Origin: CAYSLA01 sp964431685
GTDB taxonomy: Bacteria > Armatimonadota > UBA5829
Assembly: GCA_964431685.1 (NCBI GenBank)
Contig: CAYSLA010000103.1
Location: forward strand, 1-12,030
Direction of reading: 5' to 3'
Length of the DNA stretch: 12,030 nt
This document shows positions 1 to 6,256 of this stretch, piece after piece. The notes beneath the pieces are model-generated. The model had not been told where the DNA came from. It was given only the letters and a program-made list of their open reading frames with translations, and searched no databases. The translations under genes were made by a program, and so were the position numbers. Position 1 is the stretch's first letter; each line of letters starts with the position of its first letter.

Positions 1-145
1 CTAAGTGGGAAGCCGGCCACAAGATAAGATCTCTCACAGGGTTAACCTGGTAAGGCCCCCAGTAGACGACTGGGTTGATAGGCTGCAAGTGTAAGCACAG
101 CAATGTGTTCAGCTAAGCAGTACTAATAGGCCGAGGGCTTGACTA
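1..145 (+). rRNA. 23S ribosomal RNA, 3' end (partial)
   Basis: The sequence matches the conserved 3' terminal part of bacterial 23S rRNA. It includes the stretch around GTAGACGACTGGGTTGATAG (about 62-81) and the closing stretch TACTAATAGGCCGAGGGCTT (121-140). The 5' part lies outside the window, so this is the tail of an rRNA operon read left to right. The exact mature end is estimated at about 145, where similarity to the family pattern stops. The 5S rRNA follows after a spacer of about 80 bases. Confidence 0.95.
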
Positions 146-227
146 AAATGCAATTGTTTCACTTAATACCATGCATCGCATTCTCTTCTCTGTTCACTTG
201 TCCGAACCCGGACCGGTGATTCCGGTT
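146..227 (+). other. 23S-5S internal transcribed spacer
   Basis: This AT-richer spacer of about 82 bases separates the two rRNAs. I see no tRNA cloverleaf in it. It presumably contains rRNA processing sites, but no clear processing stem was recognised. Confidence 0.7.
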
Positions 228-344
228 TCCTGGTGGTTTTGCCGATGGGGGTCCACCCGTTCCCATACCGAACACGGCAGTTAAGCCCATCAGGGCCGAC
301 GATACTTGGGCGTTAGGCCCCGGAAAAATAGGTCGCCGCCAGGG
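228..344 (+). rRNA. rrf: 5S ribosomal RNA
   Basis: The segment of about 117 bases has the 5S hallmarks. Its ends, CCTGGTGG (from 229) and CCGCCAGG, are complementary and form helix I. The conserved block CCGTTCCCATACCGAACACG followed by GCAGTTAAGCCC is present at about 257-287, and the TTAGGCCCCGGAAAAATAGG-like 3' arm follows. It sits directly behind the 23S 3' end and ahead of a strong terminator, as expected for the last gene of an rRNA operon. End positions are accurate to a base or two. Confidence 0.95.
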
Positions 345-352
345 ATTAATAT

Positions 353-393
353 AGTAAAGCCCGCATCAGCAGATGCGGGCTTTACTGCTTTTT
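353..393 (+). terminator. Rho-independent terminator of the rRNA operon
   Basis: A perfect 15-bp stem pairs AGTAAAGCCCGCATC (353-367) with GATGCGGGCTTTACT (372-386) around an AGCA tetraloop. It is followed by GC and five T residues (389-393). It begins about nine bases after the 5S rRNA. On the minus strand the flank is ATATTAAT, so it could also weakly stop the convergent gene that ends at 457. Confidence 0.95.
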
Positions 394-456
394 GAGGGCT
401 ACAGGAACCCCTACCTCAACACCGGGTCTTGCCTTGCGTGAGGGTACGCTCCGGGG

Positions 457-1578
457 CTATTGCAGCCTGCTGTCAGAGGATCCGGTTGCCACAATGAACC
501 AAGTGCTGCCGGATCTAGCCAGCGTGTAACTCACGTATACTGTCCTCAGAGTGTCGTAATCATCGTAGAACTGGTGTTCTCCCAAGGCTGTGTAGGCTCC
601 GTCCGACCTTCTTGAGAGATCATTGAAGGTGAATCGTACGGTTCTGATCTGTTTCATAGCGTCCAGAGTCATGTCCCTGTAGTCTACTGACGGAAGCGAG
701 TATGAATACTGCCCGTCCAGGTAGATCGACAGCGTGGTGTTCGCGGCCAGATGCCGCTCGATCAGATCTCCCCTGTTCAGCAACCACGCATTCTTGATGT
801 CTTCAAGTGCGGAGTTCAGACCCGCCTGACTACCTTGCGTCAAGTAGTAGCTGGTGCCGTAGTTCTGCACCGTGTAGTAAGTGTAGCTAGGCAAGGTCGC
901 CACCACTATTTTGGGGCTGTAGAAATACAGGAGGCCCAAATGGAAGAAGGGAGACCGCCATTTTGCCCGGACATTTGCGTCAACCACCCAGTAACGATAG
1001 TAGAACGTGCGGCTGGACCTCGGTGAGCCATACACATACCGTGCGTTAACCGATGGTTGGCTGCGGTCGTCTTTGTAGTGCTTTGTCCAGTCGTGTCGCT
1101 GGGCATCGCGGATTCTCTCGTCGCTCTTGACGTCGTGCTCTCGCTGCCGGTTCTTGTCGTTTGACCTGTCGTCCCCGTCTTTGGGAACCCAGTTGGTATT
1201 ACCAAGGAACTTGACTTCGGCCGCACTGCCTCCGCGAATCCATATAGTGTTGCCACTGGTCGGCGAGTCCTTGCGAACCCAGACGGTGCCGTCACTGGAC
1301 CTGTTGTCTCTCCAAGAATGGTCTCTGTCGCCCTGTGGTGCTCCGGGTCTTGTTGGACGCGCCGAATCCCGGCCCCGATCCTGGTTTCGGTCTCGGTTCG
1401 CCGACACTCCATGGTTGTTTCGCTGATCGCGAATCGTCTGCCCTGACTGTCGCCCTTGCTCACGGTCATTCCTACCTTGAGGTTCTGCCGATCCCGCTGA
1501 TGACAACACAATCGCCAGTGCGACTGCGGATGCGATGCTTACCACGATACTTGACGTAGAGCGCTCTAGCCTGTCCAC
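457..1578 (-). CDS. Secreted hypothetical protein with Trp-motif repeats and a possible NTF2-like C-terminal domain
   Basis: The 373-residue protein is of unknown function. I chose the GTG start at 1578 because a strong ribosome binding site, GGAGGTGG, lies just upstream and a Sec signal peptide follows at once: charged RLER, a hydrophobic run at about residues 11-27, and a likely cleavage after GSA (29-31). The frame stays open upstream, but that extension has no signal-like start. Residues about 32-96 are low complexity and rich in Arg, Asp, Asn and Gln. Three short GxxWV/GNTxW[VI] units follow at about 97-132. After a Tyr-rich segment (about 180-245), residues about 255-368 form a compact region that could be an SnoaL/NTF2-like fold by pattern. 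It is convergent with the rRNA operon and divergent from the DUF1844 gene. It probably acts outside the cytoplasm. An envelope-stress or cell-surface role would be speculation. Confidence 0.7.
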   Translation of the reverse strand: MDRLERSTSSIVVSIASAVALAIVLSSAGSAEPQGRNDREQGRQSGQTIRDQRNNHGVSANRDRNQDRGRDSARPTRPGAPQGDRDHSWRDNRSSDGTVWVRKDSPTSGNTIWIRGGSAAEVKFLGNTNWVPKDGDDRSNDKNRQREHDVKSDERIRDAQRHDWTKHYKDDRSQPSVNARYVYGSPRSSRTFYYRYWVVDANVRAKWRSPFFHLGLLYFYSPKIVVATLPSYTYYTVQNYGTSYYLTQGSQAGLNSALEDIKNAWLLNRGDLIERHLAANTTLSIYLDGQYSYSLPSVDYRDMTLDAMKQIRTVRFTFNDLSRRSDGAYTALGEHQFYDDYDTLRTVYVSYTLARSGSTWFIVATGSSDSRLQ

Positions 1579-1785
1579 AATGCCACCTCCGCCAGGGAAT
1601 AGTTTCCTTCCATTGCCTCGCTCACAATGAGAAAGAGTACTCTTCCGACGTACATAATATGACGTGACCCGAGTGCATCTGGTTGCATTCCAGATTTGCA
1701 CCGTGCTCTCCCACATGTGTACTAGACGATGAAGCGTGCCCTTGAGTGCCACGACCAGGCGCAAAAAAACGGGAAACAGGACCAA

Positions 1786-1807
1786 TGTTGGATGTTGGAT
1801 TGTTGGA
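1786..1807 (+). repeat. Three near-tandem TGTTGGA heptamers upstream of the DUF1844 promoter
   Basis: TGTTGGA occurs at 1786-1792, 1793-1799 and 1801-1807, with one T between the second and third copies. The array ends 15 bases before the -35 hexamer (1823). Its position would suit an activator or UP-type element, but this is inference. The repeats could equally be a chance slip-strand product. Confidence 0.5.
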
Positions 1808-1822
1808 ATCACGTTCGCACTA

Positions 1823-1851
1823 TTGAACCTTGGGCGAATATATGCTATGCT
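1823..1851 (+). promoter_or_regulatory. Sigma70-type promoter with extended -10, DUF1844-TPR operon
   Basis: The -35 hexamer TTGAAC (1823-1828) is separated by 17 bases from the -10 hexamer TATGCT (1846-1851), which is preceded by the extended -10 TGC. Transcription would start near 1858. That leaves a leader of only about 15 bases, which contains the ribosome binding site GGAGGT (1860-1865) ahead of the ATG at 1873. Confidence 0.7.
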
Positions 1852-1872
1852 GAAGCATTGGAGGTACGCGTT

Positions 1873-2331
1873 ATGGAAAACGACGAAAGAGGCTATGAGG
1901 TAAAAGATAAGCGACGCGTGAACGCGGACGGCACTCTTCGCGAGGACGTGGACGACGAGCCGGAGACTGCCCGTGATGAACAGGTAGAAGAATCCGCGGA
2001 GGTCCAGTCCGAGACGGCAGAGACGGCAGACGCGGAAGCAGAGGATTCGGCCGGTGAGGAAGAATTCGAGAGCATGCTTCCGCCGGACGTGTACGCGATG
2101 CTGCAGTTCACTTTCGGGATGTTTGCGGAGCAGGCTTGGGTACACATGGGAATCAGGTTGGCTCCGGGTCAGAAGGAGCTGACCAAAGACCTTACTCAGG
2201 CAAAGATCGCCATAGATATGGCGTCAGTCATTGCAGACAAACTGCATCCGCACGTGCAGGAAGAGAGCAGAAAGATGATGCGGTCCATCGTGAGCGACCT
2301 GCAAATCAACTTCGTGCGCCAAAGCTCGTGA
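1873..2331 (+). CDS. DUF1844 domain protein
   Basis: The 152-residue protein has two parts. Residues 1-65 are a very acidic, probably disordered tail rich in Glu, Asp and Ala. Residues about 70-148 match the DUF1844 family: a helix with LQFTFGMFAEQAWVHMG (about 77-93), then PGQKELTKDLTQAKIAID (98-115) and a C-terminal helix ending SDLQINFVR. The family is small, helical and of unknown function, and occurs in several Gram-negative and candidate phyla. The ATG at 1873 is chosen because GGAGGT stands seven bases upstream and the promoter lies just before it. Upstream in-frame starts lie in front of the promoter. The stop codon overlaps the next gene's start (GTGA at 2328-2331), so translation of the two is probably coupled. 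A role near the membrane, with the TPR partner, is only inferred from this pairing. Confidence 0.85.
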   Translation: MENDERGYEVKDKRRVNADGTLREDVDDEPETARDEQVEESAEVQSETAETADAEAEDSAGEEEFESMLPPDVYAMLQFTFGMFAEQAWVHMGIRLAPGQKELTKDLTQAKIAIDMASVIADKLHPHVQEESRKMMRSIVSDLQINFVRQSS

Positions 2332-3137
2332 ATAAGCTGAGCCCCACACTCAGGCTGATACTGCTTGGCGGGGTGCTGCTGATAGCGGCGGCGGTTCTTG
2401 TGTCAATGCTTGCTGAGCGCAAATTGACGAAGACCGCCGCCGGGCTGAGTGCTGCCGAGATCGAGATAGCTCGTCTTCTGCCAGACCTGGCCGGCAAGAA
2501 ACGCAAGGCCACTGCCCGGAAGATTGACGATATAGTCAATCGGAACGATGACAGCGGGCCCGTTCTGCGAGTAGCGATGATGGTCTACAGCGCTGCCGGG
2601 ATGTACGAAGAAGCCGTAAAGATCGGAGAGAGCTATCTCGAAAGAGCGGATTCGGGCAAGCTTCGGCCCAAACCAACCCCGGAGGACGTCGCGGTGGTGG
2701 CCAGCACCATGGGTATGGCCTGTTCAGAGATTGGCGAGGACGAGCGCGCTCTGGAATACACTGAACGCGCACTCAAGGCATTCCCAGACAACCCGACGTA
2801 TCTAAACAACCTCGGCTATTTTCTCGCGGATCAGGACAAGGACATACCGCGCGCCCTAAAAATCACGCGACGCGCAGTGAAACTCTCACCCGGCAACCCC
2901 TCGTTCATAGACAGCTACGGTTGGGCACTCTACAAGTCCGGCAGGTACAAAGAGGCGCTGGCACAACTGGTCCGAGCAACCGAGCTGGCGCCAAACAGCG
3001 CTGAGGTCCGCTACCATCTGGGAGCCGCGTACGTGAAGCTGGACCGCATCGATGAGGCCCGAATTGAGCTCAAGAAGAGCCTCATCATAGAAGAAACTCC
3101 AGAAGCCCGCAAGCTGCTCAAACTCATCGAACGCTAG
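2328..3137 (+). CDS. Membrane-anchored TPR repeat protein
   Basis: The 269-residue protein begins at a GTG that shares GTGA with the DUF1844 stop codon. It has a short positively charged N-terminus, one hydrophobic segment at about residues 9-28 (probably an uncleaved anchor), and then soluble helices. At least four TPR units are readable at about 121-154, 157-189, 191-224 and 225-258. They carry the usual small residues and the [P]-N-[NPS] boundaries (for example FPDNPTYLNNLGYFLA and SPGNPSFIDSYGWALYKSGR). TPR proteins act as scaffolds for protein complexes, and no catalytic motif is visible. The TPR part is expected to be periplasmic or outward if the anchor follows the positive-inside rule. 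Lipoprotein or PilF-type assembly roles are possible, but there is no lipobox. The longer frame reaching back to 2136 lies inside the DUF1844 gene and was not used. Confidence 0.85.
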   Translation: MNKLSPTLRLILLGGVLLIAAAVLVSMLAERKLTKTAAGLSAAEIEIARLLPDLAGKKRKATARKIDDIVNRNDDSGPVLRVAMMVYSAAGMYEEAVKIGESYLERADSGKLRPKPTPEDVAVVASTMGMACSEIGEDERALEYTERALKAFPDNPTYLNNLGYFLADQDKDIPRALKITRRAVKLSPGNPSFIDSYGWALYKSGRYKEALAQLVRATELAPNSAEVRYHLGAAYVKLDRIDEARIELKKSLIIEETPEARKLLKLIER

Positions 3138-3241
3138 CCTCACAAAGCTTTCACTCACATTTAGAACGCGCATGTGACACAGCTGTGACTTTTGTTCCGC
3201 AACTAGGTCACGTAGCTTTAAGTACCTGACGCTAGTAGTTA

Positions 3242-3270
3242 TTGCAATCCACTGTTAGATATGCTATAAT
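3242..3270 (+). promoter_or_regulatory. Strong sigma70-type promoter of the cold-shock gene
   Basis: The -35 TTGCAA (3242-3247), a 17-base spacer and a consensus -10 TATAAT (3265-3270) preceded by the extended -10 TGC give a near-ideal promoter. The predicted start near 3277 leaves a 5' leader of about 55 bases. That leader begins with a small possible stem (GTAAC 3277-3281 with GTTAC 3292-3296). The leader is shorter than the roughly 160-base thermosensor leaders of enterobacterial csp mRNAs. Confidence 0.85.
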
Positions 3271-3331
3271 GAATTGGTAACGTTCCTACTAGTTACTGAT
3301 ATTCAGCATTGGAACTGATGGAGGGTGGTCT

Positions 3332-3550
3332 ATGGCTGAGGGAAGGGTTAAGTGGTTTAACGATGCCAAGGGCTACGGGTTCATACAGTCGGACAGTGAA
3401 TCCTGCGCCGGAAAGGACGTCTTTGTGCATTTCTCGGACATAGTCAAAGAAGGTTACAGGACTCTATCTCTGGGACAACCCGTTGAGTTCGAACTGATGG
3501 AAACGGCCCGAGGACTTGCGGCCAAGAACGTGGTGATCGTCAGCCCATAG
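3332..3550 (+). CDS. Cold-shock domain protein (CspA family)
   Basis: This 72-residue protein is a single cold-shock domain: a five-stranded OB-fold that binds single-stranded RNA and DNA and acts as an RNA chaperone in the cytoplasm. The opening GRVKWFNDAKGYGFIQ contains RNP1 (KGYGFI, residues 13-18), and VFVHF (30-34) is RNP2. The loop between the two motifs (DSESCAGKD, about 21-29) is about four residues longer than in typical CspA and contains the only Cys. The ribosome binding site GGAGGG lies six bases before the ATG. The gene is monocistronic, with its own strong promoter upstream and a hairpin right after the stop. Whether it is cold-induced or a constitutive paralogue cannot be told from sequence. 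Confidence 0.95.
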   Translation: MAEGRVKWFNDAKGYGFIQSDSESCAGKDVFVHFSDIVKEGYRTLSLGQPVEFELMETARGLAAKNVVIVSP

Positions 3551-3555
3551 GTTTT

Positions 3556-3584
3556 CTTACGCCGGCAGACACGACCGGCGTGAG
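3556..3584 (+). terminator. Hairpin directly after the cold-shock gene, possible terminator
   Basis: CTTACGCCGG (3556-3565) and CCGGCGTGAG (3575-3584) form a 10-bp stem with one G-T wobble around a nine-base loop, starting five bases after the stop codon. No T-run follows on the plus strand, so termination would be weak. It could also serve as an mRNA 3' end stabiliser. Confidence 0.45.
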
Positions 3585-3800
3585 CCTCGTATCTTGACAC
3601 CCGGACACCGCGTGCAAGCTACGGGAGACGGATGCATTCATGCGCGCGTAGCGGGAAATGGTCTCTCTCGTGTCTGCTTCATCTGCCACCTCACAAGGCT
3701 TATCAGTGTGATGCTGTCCGCACTTGCGGCCTACACTGTCAAACATTCCCGTCATCTTGGTGCTTAGCTTGTTTTTGGGCCTGGTAGAGCACGTTATCCA

Positions 3801-3855
3801 TTATCATAGTCTCCGTCTGATCCGACGCTAACGTCGACTGTCGAAGATATGATAA
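3801..3855. other. Imperfect 55-base hairpin (candidate structured element)
   Basis: The outer arms TTATCATA (3801-3808) and TATGATAA (3848-3855) are perfectly complementary. The inner arms CGACG (3823-3827) and CGTCG (3832-3836) enclose a CTAA loop, and much of the sequence between pairs with scattered mismatches (for example TCT 3810s with AGA 3845-3847, and CG with CG at 3842-3843). It lies 130 bases beyond the stop of the minus-strand operon. It could be the operon's transcript 3' end, a small RNA or a decayed mobile-element fragment. The mismatches keep confidence low. Confidence 0.35.
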
Positions 3856-3984
3856 ACCCAACCAGGATGCAAAGTCCACAAGGTCCTGCCGAGTGCATCA
3901 CACGATAACCCCAGACAACAATAGTGTGCAGTCTTGACATTCCCAGCTTGACTGCGAATCCAGAAGACCTGATCCCTCTCCGGG

Positions 3985-4998
3985 TTATCCCCCCAGCTCC
4001 GAAGCGCTCAATTCGTTGAGTAGCGGCTGCCCCTGCTGGAACCGCGCGACGTTCTGCACGAAGATATCCCACACCCTGGCCAGAAACAGCGGACTGCCGC
4101 TGGATCCGGAGATGTGTGGGGTCATGATGACGTTGGGCATGCTCCACAGTGGGTGTTCAGGTGGCACAGGATAGCAATAGTGTGTATCCAGCGCCGCGCC
4201 GGCGATCCAGCGGTCACGCAGGGCGCGCAGCAGGGCCTGCTCCTGAATCAGCGGTCCGCGGGCCGGGTTGAGGACATAGGCCGTGGGACGCAAGGCACGC
4301 AGTTCGGACTCACCGACGATACCTTCATTGAGCTTGGTCAGCGGCATGGCCAGAATCAGGAAGTCCAGGCCGCCGAGGAATTCGGCCGTCTGTTCGAGTT
4401 GAAAGACGCGATCTGGCAATAAGCCACCCAAATCGCCGGTACCGGGCACATGGTAGATGTCGGTGCGTTCCCTGATGCCGGATCGCGTCAGCACGTGGAC
4501 GCGCATGCCCAGGCACTTCGCGAGGCGCGCTGTCTCGCGCCCGATGCCACCGTAGCCCCAGAGCCCAACGGTCAGCCCGCGCAGTTCGCGCTGGAAGCGG
4601 ACATCGCGATCCCACACGCCGCATTCCTGGTTGCGGATCATCCCGCGCAAGTCGCGCAGTAGGTTGTCCATCATAGCGATGTTCCACTCCGCGATCGGCA
4701 CGTCGAAAACTCCAAGTGCGTTGCAGGCGCGGATACCGCGTTGTGGCAGGCCGATCCCCACCAGTTGCGTGTAGCCCGCCGAGGCAATCTGCACCAGCCG
4801 CAGTGCGCGCATGTCCTGGAGGTTGGTCGGCGGAAAGGTGCAGCCTAGCACCTCGACATCGGCCAGCAGCGTTGCCGGCAGCGGGCGGGTCTCCTCCTCC
4901 TCAGGCGTGTCAATCAGCACCACCTCTACCTCGGGCAGTGCCCGCAGGCGGCGCAGGCCTTCGTCGTCCGTCCGCAAGTCGACCAGTATCCTAAGCAC
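3985..4998 (-). CDS. D-isomer-specific 2-hydroxyacid dehydrogenase family protein
   Basis: The 337-residue cytoplasmic oxidoreductase would interconvert a 2-hydroxyacid and its 2-oxoacid. I chose the GTG at 4998. It overlaps the preceding stop by eight bases (GTGCTTAG) and has AGGAGG nine bases upstream. A longer start at 5055 would lie inside the neighbour and adds a basic, unlikely N-terminus. The Rossmann motif GYGGIG is at 148-153, the substrate Arg is Arg247 in NPARGP, and the catalytic His is His295 in TPHISG. Strand beta2 ends VLTRS (about 169-173) with no Asp, a pattern that favours NADP(H), as in GhrA-type enzymes. The usual catalytic Glu of the DVFxxEP motif is replaced: the sequence reads DTHYCYP with Tyr276 at that place. 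Being last in the operon, behind an acid-sugar dehydratase, it may reduce the dehydratase product or oxidise an upstream acid. Substrate is unknown. Confidence 0.88.
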   Translation of the reverse strand: MLRILVDLRTDDEGLRRLRALPEVEVVLIDTPEEEETRPLPATLLADVEVLGCTFPPTNLQDMRALRLVQIASAGYTQLVGIGLPQRGIRACNALGVFDVPIAEWNIAMMDNLLRDLRGMIRNQECGVWDRDVRFQRELRGLTVGLWGYGGIGRETARLAKCLGMRVHVLTRSGIRERTDIYHVPGTGDLGGLLPDRVFQLEQTAEFLGGLDFLILAMPLTKLNEGIVGESELRALRPTAYVLNPARGPLIQEQALLRALRDRWIAGAALDTHYCYPVPPEHPLWSMPNVIMTPHISGSSGSPLFLARVWDIFVQNVARFQQGQPLLNELSASELGG

Positions 4999-6229
4999 GA
5001 CGAGCGGCCTCCTGTTCCTCCGGCAGAACCTTTCCCGGCACGCTGTTGTACTCACCGCTGCCGGGCACGAACGGAAAGCGGAGTTTGGTCGCCTCGCTCA
5101 GTTCGATTCCCAAGCCGGGCTTCGTCGGCGGCAGTACGTAGCCGTCGCGCAGCACGAAGCTGTCACCAACGATCTCGCTGTGCAGCGGCCCGTAGGCGGG
5201 GGCGACTTCCAGAATGATGGTGTTGGGCGCCGCGAATCCGCAATGCAGGTTCTGCATGAGCGACCCGCCAGCACCCCAGGCATGGGTGGCCACCTGCCGT
5301 CCACGTTCGGCGAGCATGCGGCCGACCTCCAGGAACTCGATCAGACCGCCGGTAAACGAAGCATCCGGCTGTCCGATGTCGAACGCATCGTGCTCGACGA
5401 ACACGCGCCATTCGTAGGCCGCGGTGAGACACTCGCCACCGGCGATCGGCGTGGTTGTGGCTCTACACAGCTCAGCATAGCCCCATGGATCGGTGTAGTG
5501 CAGCGGCTCTTCAAGAAAGACCAGGTCAAATTGTTCGAGCGCCTTCGCGACGGCGACGGCGGTCGTCACGCTCCAAGTGACGCCGGGGCTGTTGCCCATG
5601 TGCGCATCGAGCATCAAGCGCAGGTCATTTCCGAAGCGCTGGCGTACCAAAGCCACCTTCTGCGCCTCGAAATCTGCAGCCGCCGCGGGCTCGAACGGAA
5701 TATCAAATCCCCACTCCGAAGTGTGCGCGCCGGCACCAAGTTTCACGCCGGTAAAGCCCAGCGACAGGTACAACTCAATCTTGCGGGCCAGTTCATCGAT
5801 CGGGTAGTTCGACGGCCCGCCTGTTGCATAGGCAGGCAGCCTGTCGTGTCGACAGCCGCCCAGCAGTTCATGGACGGGCTTGTTCTCCAGCTTGCCCTTC
5901 AGGTCCCATAGAGCCGCTTCGATACCGTTGAGCACGCTCACACCCACGCCAACGCGGCACCAGAAATTGCCGCAGTGGTACATGCGCCGCCATAGCTCTG
6001 GGATGTCGTCCACATTCTGCCCGATAATGATCGGCGTGAAGAACTCGACGACGGCGGGTACGACCTCCGGGCAGAAGTAGCCCGCATACGTCTCTCCCAA
6101 GCCACATATGCCTACGTCGGTGTGTATCTCGATGAACGCTGCGCTGCGCGTCTGTCGGGCCTGCGACAGGTAAGGGTCCAGCGTGCACGGCCCGGTCAGT
6201 AGGTGAGTATGAACATCTGTGATTTTCAT
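4991..6229 (-). CDS. Enolase superfamily protein, mandelate racemase subgroup (probable acid-sugar dehydratase)
   Basis: The 412-residue protein has the N-terminal capping domain (about 1-130) and the C-terminal (beta/alpha)7-beta barrel of this superfamily. Members abstract the alpha-proton of a carboxylate with Mg2+. Predicted metal ligands are Asp208 (LMLDAH), Glu240 (FLEEPL) and Glu266 (AGGECL). The His-Asp dyad is His316 (THAWGAGG) with Asp289 (QPDAS), spaced 27 residues apart as in mandelate racemase. The KxK motif is reduced to Lys163-Leu-Gly165, so the second Lys base is missing. Activity with a single His base, typical of dehydration of one epimer, is more likely than racemisation. 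This fits sugar-acid dehydratases such as galactonate or rhamnonate types, but the substrate is not assignable. The ATG follows GGGGGGAT by about 11 bases. A 45-base gap with a palindrome separates it from the preceding gene. Confidence 0.9.
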   Translation of the reverse strand: MKITDVHTHLLTGPCTLDPYLSQARQTRSAAFIEIHTDVGICGLGETYAGYFCPEVVPAVVEFFTPIIIGQNVDDIPELWRRMYHCGNFWCRVGVGVSVLNGIEAALWDLKGKLENKPVHELLGGCRHDRLPAYATGGPSNYPIDELARKIELYLSLGFTGVKLGAGAHTSEWGFDIPFEPAAAADFEAQKVALVRQRFGNDLRLMLDAHMGNSPGVTWSVTTAVAVAKALEQFDLVFLEEPLHYTDPWGYAELCRATTTPIAGGECLTAAYEWRVFVEHDAFDIGQPDASFTGGLIEFLEVGRMLAERGRQVATHAWGAGGSLMQNLHCGFAAPNTIILEVAPAYGPLHSEIVGDSFVLRDGYVLPPTKPGLGIELSEATKLRFPFVPGSGEYNSVPGKVLPEEQEAARRA

Positions 6230-6256
6230 GATCTGCGTTATCCCCCCGTTGTGTCG

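Larger units (their letters stand above)
1579..1872. other. Divergent intergenic region between the secreted-protein gene and the DUF1844 gene
   Basis: This stretch of about 294 bases holds the start signals of two divergent genes. On the plus strand there is a clear promoter (1823-1851) preceded by three TGTTGGA units. On the minus strand only a weak -10-like TATTAT (about 1655-1660 on the complement) was seen, with no convincing -35, so the promoter of the secreted-protein gene is unresolved. No further gene was found. A plus-strand frame extending leftward from the DUF1844 gene into this region lacks a ribosome binding site. Confidence 0.6.
3551..3984. other. 434-base intergenic region without a convincing gene
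   Basis: This region separates the cold-shock gene from the 3' end of the minus-strand catabolic operon. Open frames here are short (18-71 residues), lack ribosome binding sites, and the products resemble nothing I know. It holds the hairpin at 3556-3584, an imperfect long hairpin at 3801-3855, and an eight-base inverted pair GATAACCC (3904-3911)/GGGTTATC (3982-3989) with 70 bases between. No intrinsic terminator with a T-run was found for the minus-strand operon. The composition shifts from AT-richer here to GC-rich in the operon. Confidence 0.6.

Noticed and set aside
1579..2145. Minus-strand extension of the secreted-protein frame up to 2145
   Set aside because: It would run through the divergent promoter and the DUF1844 gene. 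A GTG with a strong ribosome binding site and a signal peptide at 1578 is the better start.
2136..2327. Longer N-terminus of the TPR protein
   Set aside because: It lies inside the DUF1844 gene in another frame. The GTG in the GTGA overlap, followed at once by a membrane segment, is preferred.
3540..3755. 71-residue minus-strand frame
   Set aside because: It has no ribosome binding site, overlaps the cold-shock gene's end and the hairpin, and its translation resembles no known protein.
3904..3989. Inverted pair GATAACCC/GGGTTATC as mobile-element ends
   Set aside because: The eight-base arms are 70 bases apart, with no transposase or target duplication. Chance is a sufficient explanation.
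4811..5911. 366-residue plus-strand frame
   Set aside because: It is antisense to the dehydrogenase and enolase-family genes. It is an open frame produced by GC-rich codon bias, without a start signal or recognisable motifs.
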